From Pseudomonas alcaliphila JAB1 (GTDB lineage: Bacteria > Pseudomonadota > Gammaproteobacteria > Pseudomonadales > Pseudomonadaceae), in assembly GCF_001941865.1 (NCBI RefSeq), contig NZ_CP016162.1:1302001-1366000 (forward strand): 64,000 bases of DNA. Direction: 5' to 3'. The notes beneath the pieces are model-generated. The model was not told where the DNA came from, did no database searches, and saw only the letters and a list, made by a program, of their open reading frames with translations. Made by a program: the position numbers and the translations under genes. Position 1 is the first letter of the stretch; each line of letters starts with the position of its first letter. This document shows, piece by piece, positions 56,252 to 64,000 of this stretch.

Positions 56252-57325
56252 TCAGCTTGCCCAATTCTCCGGTTCGTTGACCACATTGAGCAGCGCACGC
56301 AGGCGGCCATAGTCACGACCATTGAAGGCAAAAGCCAGACGGGTCAGGTGGCACAGTTCCGGTTCGTCGCGCTCCTGCTCGCAGTAGGGTTGCTGGGTAA
56401 AGCCACCTTCCTTGCACAGGCTGGCGAAGTCGCTGTCCAGCTTGGCCAGAGCTGCCTCGTTGAGCGGATGATTGAGGCGAATCACGAAGCGATCCTTGAG
56501 CCAGCGGCTGGAGTGGAAGTTGCGGTAGAAGCGGGCGATTTCATCCACCGCCTCTTCGGCGCTATAGACCAGGTGCATCAGGTTGAGATCGGTAGGCAGG
56601 ATATAGCCGTTATCGCCAAGCTGACGACGGATGAAGCCCAGTGCATCTTCCCAGTAGCTGCCGCCCGGCTGATCGAGCAGTACCACGGGCACCAGCGGGC
56701 TCTTGCCGGTCTGGATCAGCGTCAGCACTTCCAGCGCTTCGTCGAGGGTGCCGAAACCGCCGGGGCACAGCACCAGGCCGTCGGCCTCCTTGACGAAGAA
56801 CAGCTTGCGCAGAAAGAAGAAGTGGAACGACAGCAGGTGATGGCTGCCGCGCATGGTCGCGTTGGCGGTTTGTTCGAAGGGCAGGGTGATATTGAAGCCC
56901 AGGCTGCTTTCCGCCCCGGCCCCTTCATGGGCTGCCGCCATGATGCCGCCACCGGCACCCGTGACCACCATCAGATCGCGGTGTGCCAGTAATGCGCCGA
57001 GCTCGCGAGCCTGCCTGTACAGGGGATGATCGGGTGGCGTTCGTGCCGAGCCGAACACCGTGACCTTGCGCCGCCGTTTCAGTTGTTCCAGCACGCCGAA
57101 GGCATGCTCCATCTCACGCAGGGTCTGCATCATGATCTTGGCGTCCCAGCGGTTACGATCCGCCTGGGCCATATGGATCACCGTGGTGAGCATTTCGCGG
57201 TACAACGCCAGGTTGGGGCTGTTGCTCGGGGTTGCCAGAGCTACCAGTTCCTCCACCTTGCTGCTCAGGTCGACCTCGCTGGTTTGCACGTGGCGCGACA
57301 GATAGTCGTCCGCTTCAAAGGGCAT
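56252..57325 (-). CDS. LOG-family (TIGR00730-type) Rossmann-fold protein
   Basis: The 357-residue protein carries the LOG motif PGGFGTLDE near 190 and an upstream VTGAGGGIMAAAHEGA with the conserved GGG loop, so it should bind nucleotides such as AMP or cytokinin-type substrates. Extra N-terminal (about 100 residues) and C-terminal helical regions make it longer than minimal LOG proteins, so it may resemble the nucleosidase PpnN. The often-used label 'lysine decarboxylase' is misleading. Divergent from the MBL gene cluster side; REP lies downstream. Confidence 0.88.
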   Translation of the reverse strand: MPFEADDYLSRHVQTSEVDLSSKVEELVALATPSNSPNLALYREMLTTVIHMAQADRNRWDAKIMMQTLREMEHAFGVLEQLKRRRKVTVFGSARTPPDHPLYRQARELGALLAHRDLMVVTGAGGGIMAAAHEGAGAESSLGFNITLPFEQTANATMRGSHHLLSFHFFFLRKLFFVKEADGLVLCPGGFGTLDEALEVLTLIQTGKSPLVPVVLLDQPGGSYWEDALGFIRRQLGDNGYILPTDLNLMHLVYSAEEAVDEIARFYRNFHSSRWLKDRFVIRLNHPLNEAALAKLDSDFASLCKEGGFTQQPYCEQERDEPELCHLTRLAFAFNGRDYGRLRALLNVVNEPENWAS

Positions 57326-57456
57326 GGAAACTCTCCTCTTCTTGGCCTGTGAGAGGCGAGTAGCCTCTCGCGGTGGCCGGTACCTTGATTATGGAGTGTT
57401 GAGCAGCTTGCCACAGGCAGTCTGCCGTTTCGTTGTCACCTTTTCGTAAGCGCCGG

Positions 57457-58860
57457 TTACAGGGCGATCTGTTCACCTGGTTCGGGAATGTTGGCGATCC
57501 AGTTCAGGCGTTCGCGCAGGGCGGCTTGCAGGGCCTGCATCTTCTCCAGCTCGCCGTGCACCAGGTACAGCTCGGGGTGTTGCTCGAACCGGCTGGCCCA
57601 GTCGAGCAATTGCGTTTGCCCGGCGTGCGCGGAGAAACCGCCGAGGGTATGCACCTTGGCCTTCACCGCTATGCGCTGGTGCAGCACCTTGACCGTTTCC
57701 GCACCATCGACGATCAAACGACCCAGCGTGCCCTTGGCCTGGAAGCCGGGGAACACCAGATGGCAGTTCTCGCGCCAGAGGTTGTGCTTGAAGTGATGAA
57801 CGATACGCCCGCCATTGCACATGCCGGCACCGGCGATGATGATTGCGCCGCTCTTGATCCGGTTGATCGCCATCGATTCTTCGGCCGTCGCAGTGCAGCG
57901 CAGGATGGGCAGCCAGTCCTCGACCCGCTTGACCCCCTTGGCGGCCAGGGCGGCGCGATCCTCGGCGGCGAACTGATCGTGAAAGCGGCTGTAGATGGCG
58001 TTGGCGCGGATCGCCATGGGACTGTCGAGGAACACCGCCTGTTGTGGCAGGCGGCCTTCCTGATAGAAGCGGCCTAGGTAATAGATCAGATCCTGGGTGC
58101 GGCCGACGGCGAAGGAGGGGATCAGCACGTTGCCGCCTTCCTTGTGAGCCTGCTGCAGGATGTCGGCCAGCTCTTCCAGGGTTTCGTCGCTGGGGCGATG
58201 GTCACGGTCGCCGTAGGTCGACTCCATCAGCAACACGTCCGCCTGATTCAGTTGGGTCGGCGCCTGCATCAGCGGCGAGCAGGTATTGCCCAGGTCGCCG
58301 GAGAACACCAGATGACGGTGCAGGTGGTGATCCTCTACCTGCATCTCGACGATGGCCGAGCCGAGGATGTGGCCTGCATTGTGGAAGGTGACCTGCACGC
58401 CCTTGGCAACTTCGACCGCTGCGCCGTAGGCATGCGCGCGGCGCTGGCTGAGCGCCTGCTCGGCATTGGCGATGGTGTATAGCGGCTTGACCGCCGGCTT
58501 GCCCTGGCGTGCGCGCCAGCGGTTTTCCCATTCGGCGTCCTTCTCCTGGAGGAAGGCCGAATCCAGCAGCATCAGTTCGAGCAGTTCGCTACTGGCCTCG
58601 GTGGCGTGGATCGGGCCGCGATAGCCTTCGGCGACCAGGCGCGGCAGCAGCCCGCTGTGATCGAGGTGGGCGTGGGAGATCACCACCGCATCCAGGCTGC
58701 TCGGGTCGAAAGGAAACGCACTGCGGTTCAGGTCCTCTTCCTGGCGGCGTCCCTGATGCATGCCGCATTCGAGCAGCACCTTGGCGCCATCGCGGCTTTC
58801 CACCAGGTAGCAGGAGCCGGTGACCTGTTGAATCGCACCGAGAAAAGTGAGCAGGGCCAT
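57457..58860 (-). CDS. MBL-fold beta-CASP ribonuclease-like protein
   Basis: The 467-residue protein has the metallo-beta-lactamase zinc site HAHLDH at 63-68, further ligand regions (FHNAGHILGSAIVEM, VFSGDLGN) and a beta-CASP domain followed by the RNA-specific motif GGFSAHAGQTQLLDW. Related to CPSF73/RNase J-type nucleases, it probably processes RNA, substrate unknown. The ATG at 58860 has AAGGAA upstream; an earlier start at 58986 overlaps the neighbouring gene's promoter region. Divergent from the phosphoketolase-like gene, 124 bp apart. Confidence 0.9.
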   Translation of the reverse strand: MALLTFLGAIQQVTGSCYLVESRDGAKVLLECGMHQGRRQEEDLNRSAFPFDPSSLDAVVISHAHLDHSGLLPRLVAEGYRGPIHATEASSELLELMLLDSAFLQEKDAEWENRWRARQGKPAVKPLYTIANAEQALSQRRAHAYGAAVEVAKGVQVTFHNAGHILGSAIVEMQVEDHHLHRHLVFSGDLGNTCSPLMQAPTQLNQADVLLMESTYGDRDHRPSDETLEELADILQQAHKEGGNVLIPSFAVGRTQDLIYYLGRFYQEGRLPQQAVFLDSPMAIRANAIYSRFHDQFAAEDRAALAAKGVKRVEDWLPILRCTATAEESMAINRIKSGAIIIAGAGMCNGGRIVHHFKHNLWRENCHLVFPGFQAKGTLGRLIVDGAETVKVLHQRIAVKAKVHTLGGFSAHAGQTQLLDWASRFEQHPELYLVHGELEKMQALQAALRERLNWIANIPEPGEQIAL

Positions 58861-58984
58861 GGTTTTTTCCTTGTCGTGATCTTGAGACGAGTCTGCCGCT
58901 TCGAACCGGAGCGAGTCTTGATGCAGGTCAGCCGGTGCTTCGTAGCGATACCTAAACTGCAGGCGAACATTCAGGAGAGCACTC

Positions 58985-61387
58985 ATGACCCAGCTATTGC
59001 CCGACGCTGTCGCCTTGGCTCAGCACGCTCAGCAATACCCCGACTTTGCCCGCTGGCAAGCCGGTCACGGACCTATTCAGCATAGCCTGCAGACCAGCGC
59101 CGCCGTCTTTCGTCTGGCCCATCAGCTGGTGCAGAGCGGCTTGCAGCCCGACCTGCCGAGCGTCTACCGCCTGTTTCGCGCCCTGGATTCGCTGACCGCA
59201 GCCGGCCTCTGGCTGGTGGTGCACATGACCTATGCCCAGCGCGTTCGGCTCGATGGCCAGCCGCTGCAGGCCGAGGACTTCAAGCCGGTGCCGGAAGGTC
59301 ATACTGGTGGCGCGCTGAACATGGTGCCGGCCTATGCCGGCTACCTGGCGCTTAACGCCCTGACCGGTGAGACACGTGGCTGGTTGATGGGGCAGGGCCA
59401 TTGCGTGGCAGCAATCGAGGCGCTGAACCTGCTGACCGGCAACCAGCATCCAGAGCAGGCCGTGCGCTACGCTTGTAATGAAGCTGGCATGAGCCTCCTG
59501 GCGGCGGACTTCTACGGTTACGCCCAGGCGGCGGATGGCAGCGCCGGCGTGCCGTTGGGCAGTCACGTCAATCCGCATACCGCTGGCGGTATCGCTGAAG
59601 GCGGATACCTCGGTTTCGCTGAGCTGCAGTACGCGCATCTGCCATTGCCGGGGGAGAAGCTGGTGGCGTTCCTGTCCGACGGCGCCGCCGAGGAGCAGCG
59701 CGGCAGCGACTGGATGCCGCGCTGGTGGCGTGCCGAGGATTGTGGCGTGGCGCTACCGGTGATGATCGCCAACGGCCGGCGTATCGAGCAGCGTACCGAG
59801 CTGGGCACGTTGGAGGGCCTGGAAGGGTTTCGTCGGCACTTGCGCGGTTGCGGCTTCGATCCCCTGAGTTTCGATGGGCGTGATCCGGCAGCCTTCGTCT
59901 GTGCGCTGTGGGAGATGGAGCAGCGCCTGGCGCATCGAGTGGATGAACTCAACCGCGAGCTGATCGGTTATCCCTTGCCGATGCCCTACGGCATTGCCGA
60001 AACCACCAAGGGCTATGGCTTCTTTGGCGCTGGCAGCAACGCCGCTCATAATCTGCCGCTACCGGCCAGCCCGGCTCTCGACGCGCAGGCGCGCGAGCTG
60101 TTCAACCAGCATGCTGCGGCCTTGTGGGTAGAACCGCAGACGTTGTCCGATGCCTGCAATCTGTTCGCCAGCCGCAAGGGCCGTGTGCTGGAGCGGGACA
60201 ATCCGCTGGCACGGCGTCAACCGCCGCAACCGGTACAGCCGGCGCTGCATTTTCATGATCGGCCCTGTTCGCCCATGAGTGCGCTGGATCGTTATTTCGT
60301 CGATCTGGTGCGCGCCAACCCGCAGTTGCGGCCGCGTGTCGGCAACCCGGACGAACTGGCCAGCAACCGTCTGAGCGGTGTGCTGGCAGCGCTCAAGCAT
60401 CGCGTCAGCCAACCCGAGAGCGAGCTGGAGTCGCTGCACGGCGCGGTGATCACCGCACTCAACGAGGAGGCTGTGGTGTCTGCCTGTCTGGCCAATCAGG
60501 GCGGCCTGAATCTGGTGGCCAGCTACGAGGCGTTTTGCGTAAAGATGCTCGGCGCCGTGCGCCAGAGCCTGATCTTCGCCCGTCAGCAGAAGGAGGCGGG
60601 ACGTCCAGCCGGCTGGCTGGGCTGGCCGCTGGTGGCCACTTCGCACACCTGGGAGAACGGCAAGAACCAGCAATCGCATCAGGACACCACCTTCTGCGAG
60701 GCACTGCTGGGCGAAATGCACGATGTCATGCGCTTGCTGTTGCCGGCCGATCACAACTCGCTGCTGGCCCTGCTGCCTGGCATCTATCAGGAGCGCGGCC
60801 GGCTCGCGTGCCTGGTGGTGGCCAAGCGTGAACAACCCTGCGCTTTTACAGTCGAACAGGCTAAGCAGCTGGCCCGTGATGGAGCGTTGCTGGTCGATGC
60901 GCAGGGCGATGGCGAGCCAGTGCTGCTGATTGCCAGTGGCAGCTATCAGTTGAGCGAGATGCGCCGCGCCGCCGTTCGTCTGGGTGAGCAGGGTGTGGCC
61001 TGGCGTCTGATTTACTTGCAGGAACCGGGGCGTTTTCGGGCGCCGCGCGATGCCTGGGAGGCCACCAGCGTAGCCAGCGCCGAGCAGCGTGAGAGGCTGT
61101 TCCCGGCGGCGTGCCGCCGGCGCGTGCTGCTGACGCACATGCGCCCGGAGGTAGCCGCGGGCCATCTTTGGCCGCTGCTTGGCGATGCCGCCAGCTGTCG
61201 GGCGTTGGGCTATCGCAACCGCGGCGGTACCTTCGACGAGGCCGGCATGCTGTTCGCCAATGGCTGCAGTTGGGCGCATGTACTGCAAAGCGTGGCCGAA
61301 GTGCTGGGCGTATCGCCCGATGGCTGGTTGAGCGCTGAGGAACGCGCGGCTCTGGCAGGCAGGGGGGACCCTCGCTGTCTGCGTTGA
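58985..61387 (+). CDS. Phosphoketolase-like TPP enzyme (XFP family, divergent)
   Basis: The 800-residue protein is related to xylulose-5-phosphate/fructose-6-phosphate phosphoketolases. The TPP-Mg site LSDGAAEEQRGSDW ... IANGRRIEQ corresponds to the GDG...N motif, with Ser in place of the first Gly. The late SHTWENGKNQQSHQD segment matches the conserved SxxWxxxxNxxxHQD histidine motif. The N-terminal GHWGT motif of classical enzymes is not apparent; a GHTGGALN stretch replaces the GHGG loop. It may therefore act on a different sugar phosphate; some databases call this family 'xylulose 5-phosphate 3-epimerase'. Followed by the Arc-like gene. Confidence 0.8.
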   Translation: MTQLLPDAVALAQHAQQYPDFARWQAGHGPIQHSLQTSAAVFRLAHQLVQSGLQPDLPSVYRLFRALDSLTAAGLWLVVHMTYAQRVRLDGQPLQAEDFKPVPEGHTGGALNMVPAYAGYLALNALTGETRGWLMGQGHCVAAIEALNLLTGNQHPEQAVRYACNEAGMSLLAADFYGYAQAADGSAGVPLGSHVNPHTAGGIAEGGYLGFAELQYAHLPLPGEKLVAFLSDGAAEEQRGSDWMPRWWRAEDCGVALPVMIANGRRIEQRTELGTLEGLEGFRRHLRGCGFDPLSFDGRDPAAFVCALWEMEQRLAHRVDELNRELIGYPLPMPYGIAETTKGYGFFGAGSNAAHNLPLPASPALDAQARELFNQHAAALWVEPQTLSDACNLFASRKGRVLERDNPLARRQPPQPVQPALHFHDRPCSPMSALDRYFVDLVRANPQLRPRVGNPDELASNRLSGVLAALKHRVSQPESELESLHGAVITALNEEAVVSACLANQGGLNLVASYEAFCVKMLGAVRQSLIFARQQKEAGRPAGWLGWPLVATSHTWENGKNQQSHQDTTFCEALLGEMHDVMRLLLPADHNSLLALLPGIYQERGRLACLVVAKREQPCAFTVEQAKQLARDGALLVDAQGDGEPVLLIASGSYQLSEMRRAAVRLGEQGVAWRLIYLQEPGRFRAPRDAWEATSVASAEQRERLFPAACRRRVLLTHMRPEVAAGHLWPLLGDAASCRALGYRNRGGTFDEAGMLFANGCSWAHVLQSVAEVLGVSPDGWLSAEERAALAGRGDPRCLR

Positions 61388-61424
61388 GCCCACGAAGTGG
61401 AGCAACGGGAAGGGAGGGGCAGGT

Positions 61425-61619
61425 ATGCCCAGGTTGACGCTAGAGATAAACACGGAGCTGTACCGCATGCTGCAACAGGCTGCGCGTACCAATCACATGA
61501 GCATCGAGGACGAGTGTCTGCGCCGCCTGGAGGGCGGCGCGCGGCGTTCACGCTATATGGAGGCCTTGCTCGCCGAGCTGCGCGCCGATGATGCGCAGCG
61601 CCGAGCGGAACGGGGCTGA
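61425..61619 (+). CDS. Arc-type ribbon-helix-helix protein
   Basis: The 64-residue protein begins PRLTLEINTELYRMLQQAAR, then NHMSIEDECLRRLEGGAR: a beta strand followed by two helices, typical of Arc/MetJ-type DNA-binding dimers. The basic tail (RADDAQRRAERG) could contact DNA. It lies 37 bp after the phosphoketolase-like gene and may regulate that locus. No toxin gene follows, so a toxin-antitoxin role is not supported. Confidence 0.85.
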   Translation: MPRLTLEINTELYRMLQQAARTNHMSIEDECLRRLEGGARRSRYMEALLAELRADDAQRRAERG

Positions 61620-61632
61620 GTTTTCGCCTGCT

Positions 61633-62034
61633 TCAGAGACCGCAGTCGCTCTTGTCGAACACTTCCACGGTGACCGGACGGTTGCTGCGGTACTCGCTGA
61701 ACTGATAACGCAACTGCGCGCCCTGCGCCAGCAGGCTGCGATAACCCGGGTTGCGGCAGACGCTGGCCGCCAGCTGGCTGCGCACCGTATCGGGGTTGCC
61801 GCGCATCTGCGCGGCATGCGCTTCGCGCACGCTGAGATGGTTGATCAGCGTGTGACCTTCCACGGTGTAGCCCTGATCGAGGATGTCCTCGTTGATCGCC
61901 CGCGGCGTGCCTTCGCTGCTTTGCCGGGCGACCTGCTCCAGGGTGCGAGTCAGCTCCATCTCCTTCAGCGAGGCTGCCTGGGCAGTGGGAAGCATCAGGC
62001 TGAGCGCGAGAGCGGGGAGGATGTAACGCAGCAT
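61633..62034 (-). CDS. Small secreted protein, PA3611-like
   Basis: The 133-residue protein has a signal peptide (MLRYILPALALSLMLPTAQA) and a compact domain: SLKEMELTRTLEQVARQSS, NEDILDQGYTVEGHTLINHLSV and a C-terminal YQFSEYRSNRPVTVEVFDKSDC with a Cys pair. It resembles P. aeruginosa PA3611, a secreted protein reported as quorum-sensing regulated; recognised from memory. ATG at 62034 starts the signal peptide. Convergent with the Arc-like gene (13 bp between stops). Confidence 0.8.
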   Translation of the reverse strand: MLRYILPALALSLMLPTAQAASLKEMELTRTLEQVARQSSEGTPRAINEDILDQGYTVEGHTLINHLSVREAHAAQMRGNPDTVRSQLAASVCRNPGYRSLLAQGAQLRYQFSEYRSNRPVTVEVFDKSDCGL

Positions 62035-62324
62035 GTCATATGACTCCTGAAAGCGTGGACGAGGGGTTGGACAGGGCGTCGCAGCGAATGTTCGCGTCGC
62101 TGGCCATTTGCCCGCGTGAAACAAAGTGTTACCGATGGGGACATGCTGGCCTTTGGCCGCCGCCCGTCACCACGACCAAAGGCCGGGGATCATCGGCCAA
62201 ACCTGCACGTCACAGACATTGAGCCGCCGTCGCAGTCGGACGTCGCCAGTACAGACCTGCCTGAAGTCTGCCGCTGGTGCAGGAAGGACTGCGCGGTGTT
62301 CAAGCAGCGTGCAGGAGAATAACA

Positions 62325-64000
62325 ATGACAATGCTCTTTCGGCGCTGGCCATCGCGGGTGATGGTCGGCAGTTTACTGGTTTTGCCCGTTGCGCAGGTGC
62401 AGGCATCCGGTTATCACTTCGGTTCGCAATCGGTGGCGGCGCAGGGTTCGGCACATGCCAACGGTGCCGAGGCGGCCGACCCTTCGACCATTTTCTACAA
62501 CCCCGCTGGCCTAGCCCGGCTCAAGGGTACCCAGGTGACTTCCGGTCTGAGCATTCTGCTGCCGGATGGCGATTACGAGGACAAGGGTAGCCGCGACGTG
62601 TTCGGCAATCCGGTGTCGGGCGATGCCGGCGAGTTCCTGCCCGATGCCGCCGCTGCGCCCAACTTCTATTTTTCCCACGAGATCAACGACCGGGTGACTA
62701 TCGGTCTGGGCATCTTCACCCCGTTCGGCGCCAAGCTCGATTACAAGGAGGACTGGGCCGGGCGCTACGGCATCCAGTCGGCCAGCCTGGAGACGGTGAC
62801 CTTCAACCCGAGCATTGCCTTTCGTTTCAACGAACACCACAGCATCGGCTTCGGTGTGTCGGCGCAGTACATCAAATCGGTGCAGCGCGGTGCGGCGGAT
62901 GTCAAAGGCGCGTCGCGGCAGTTGGCTGGGCAGTTTGTCAGCGCCAATCAGGACCTGACCGAGCTGGCCGCATCACCGCTTGGTCAGTTCGCCATTCCCT
63001 TGCTCTATGGCATCGATGTGCCCAGTGAGATCAGCAGTTGCGACGGTCAGGCCGATGACGCTTTCGTCGACTGTGTGGCGAAGAACTTCGCCGATAACGT
63101 CCAGGGCGACGGTTACTTCCGGGTCAAGGGCGATGACTGGGGGTTTGGCTGGAATATCGGCTACATGTGGGAGCCGACCGAGTCGACGCGCTTTGGCGTG
63201 TCGTATCGTTCCAACATTCGCCACACCCTTGAGGGTGAGACCAAGTGGAGCTTCGCCGGCGTGTCCGGCAGCGTGCCTTCACCCGATACCGATCTGAGCG
63301 GTGGCATCGATCTCAGCATCATCACCCTGCCGCCAGCCGATGCATTGGGGCAGGTGCTGGACCCGAGCAACTGGGTCAATCCCGGCGATTTCGCTGGCTC
63401 CAGGCTGCACCCCAACTCCAAGGCCAAGACCGCTATCGATACACCGGAGATGCTCTCATTCAACGCCTTCCATCAGCTCAACGACAAGGTGGCTTTGATG
63501 GCGGATCTGACCTTCACCCGTCACTCGCGGCTCGACGAAGTGCGTATCGGCATCGATCAGGTGGCCGGCTATCCCTATTTCAACGGCGTTACCGAGGGTG
63601 ATTTGAGCGTCAAGCAGGACTGGAAGGACAGCTACAAGATCTCCCTGGGCATGAACTACCAATACAGCGATGACCTGCTGCTGCGTACCGGCGTGGCCTA
63701 CGACCGCTCTCCGGTCAACTCGCCGCAGTTACGTCATCCGGCCTTCCCCGATGCGGATCGCTACTGGCTTTCGCTCGGCGCCAACTACAAGGTGACCCGC
63801 GATACCTCGCTGGACTTCGCCTACAGCTACGTGCAGTTCTCCAGCGGCAAGATGGACTACCAGGACGGCTGCTCCCCGGCCGGCTGGGGGCCAGGTGCCG
63901 GCGGGCTGTACCAGGACAGCGGGGTGCGCTGCACCGGCAACGGCGGCAATTACACCGGTGAGTACAACACCCACATCCACTTCATCGGCCTGGCGTTGAA
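62325..64000 (+). CDS. FadL/OmpP1/TodX-family outer membrane channel (last codons outside window)
   Basis: The frame opens at ATG 62325 with GCAGGAG upstream and stays open for 558 codons to the window end. A signal peptide (ending VQA-SG) is followed by YHFGSQSVAAQGSAHANGAEAADPSTIFYNPAGLARL, containing the FadL 'NPAGL' signature. The last residues, HIHFIGLAL, look like the final strand, so only a few codons are missing. At over 555 residues it is longer than the usual 420-480, with extra loops (an ISSCDGQADDAFVDC insert near 235 and GSRLHPNSKA near 365-380). Substrate unknown; long-chain fatty acids or hydrocarbons are typical. Confidence 0.88.
   Translation, partial: MTMLFRRWPSRVMVGSLLVLPVAQVQASGYHFGSQSVAAQGSAHANGAEAADPSTIFYNPAGLARLKGTQVTSGLSILLPDGDYEDKGSRDVFGNPVSGDAGEFLPDAAAAPNFYFSHEINDRVTIGLGIFTPFGAKLDYKEDWAGRYGIQSASLETVTFNPSIAFRFNEHHSIGFGVSAQYIKSVQRGAADVKGASRQLAGQFVSANQDLTELAASPLGQFAIPLLYGIDVPSEISSCDGQADDAFVDCVAKNFADNVQGDGYFRVKGDDWGFGWNIGYMWEPTESTRFGVSYRSNIRHTLEGETKWSFAGVSGSVPSPDTDLSGGIDLSIITLPPADALGQVLDPSNWVNPGDFAGSRLHPNSKAKTAIDTPEMLSFNAFHQLNDKVALMADLTFTRHSRLDEVRIGIDQVAGYPYFNGVTEGDLSVKQDWKDSYKISLGMNYQYSDDLLLRTGVAYDRSPVNSPQLRHPAFPDADRYWLSLGANYKVTRDTSLDFAYSYVQFSSGKMDYQDGCSPAGWGPGAGGLYQDSGVRCTGNGGNYTGEYNTHIHFIGLAL

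Noticed and set aside
61425..61619. Antitoxin of a toxin-antitoxin pair
   Set aside because: The Arc-type protein has no small toxin gene beside it; the next gene is a secreted protein on the other strand.
62126..62590. 154-residue frame overlapping the FadL start
   Set aside because: Runs out of frame into a clear FadL gene.
1..64000. CRISPR array, prophage, insertion sequence or integrative element
   Set aside because: No regularly spaced direct repeats, integrase, transposase or phage genes are present.

Overview
The window is GC-rich chromosomal DNA of a Pseudomonas-type gammaproteobacterium. The evidence is dense, codon-consistent genes with Pseudomonas hallmarks: OprD and OprP/OprO-type porins, the min operon next to rluA, and the block proS - lipoprotein / oprD / HIT - slyX - cold-shock protein - dps - aspS - pmpR - ruvCAB - ybgC - tolQRAB - pal - cpoB - queE - queC - tRNA-Lys - nadA, which from memory matches the P. 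aeruginosa order. A species in the P. mendocina/oleovorans group is plausible, but that is inference. I see no prophage, insertion sequence or CRISPR array; the region is core genome with small accessory insertions.

Layout. 1-1.75 kb: a FadL-type outer-membrane channel (cut by the window edge) and a small secreted protein resembling PraB, both on the minus strand. 2.3-7.0 kb: a four-gene, fully overlapping minus-strand operon for a MacB-type tripartite exporter (ATPase, permease, TolC, adaptor). 7.3-10 kb: rluA and minE-minD-minC. 10.2-15.8 kb: lipid A acyltransferase, patatin, pirin, an MlaA-like protein translationally coupled to an alpha/beta hydrolase, and a DUF2061 protein. 15.9-19.7 kb: mostly plus-strand small genes (cupin, DUF2784, SDR, CynX-type MFS, an unknown protein, YnfA). 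19.8-23.1 kb: an OprP/OprO-type porin convergent with an exported pyrophosphatase, which suggests phosphate or polyphosphate acquisition, then a FemAB-like GNAT protein. 23.1-25.1 kb: putP behind a long structured leader. 25.3-32.9 kb: a redoxin/2OG-Fe(II) oxygenase fusion, VF530 protein, lipoprotein hydrolase, a large class A PBP-like protein, a methyltransferase, a frameshifted VOC gene and an aldo/keto reductase.

33-56 kb is the conserved housekeeping block: translation (proS, aspS, tRNA-Lys), Holliday junction processing (ruvCAB), envelope integrity and division (ybgC-tolQRAB-pal-cpoB), queuosine precursor synthesis (queE, queC) and NAD synthesis (nadA). A diguanylate cyclase and an Hpt/HD-GYP protein lie on either side of dps. 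56-62 kb: a LOG-family protein, a beta-CASP metallo-beta-lactamase ribonuclease-like protein divergent from a phosphoketolase-like TPP enzyme, an Arc-type ribbon-helix-helix protein and a small secreted protein. The window ends in a second FadL-family channel that lacks only its last few codons.

The items most worth following up are the structured putP leader, the stem-loop element between aspS and pmpR, the MBL/phosphoketolase-like/Arc cluster, the redoxin-oxygenase fusion, the degenerate HD-GYP protein and the frameshifted VOC gene. Three different inverted-pair REP-type repeats occupy intergenic gaps. Identifications rest on reading motifs by eye; no database search was run.
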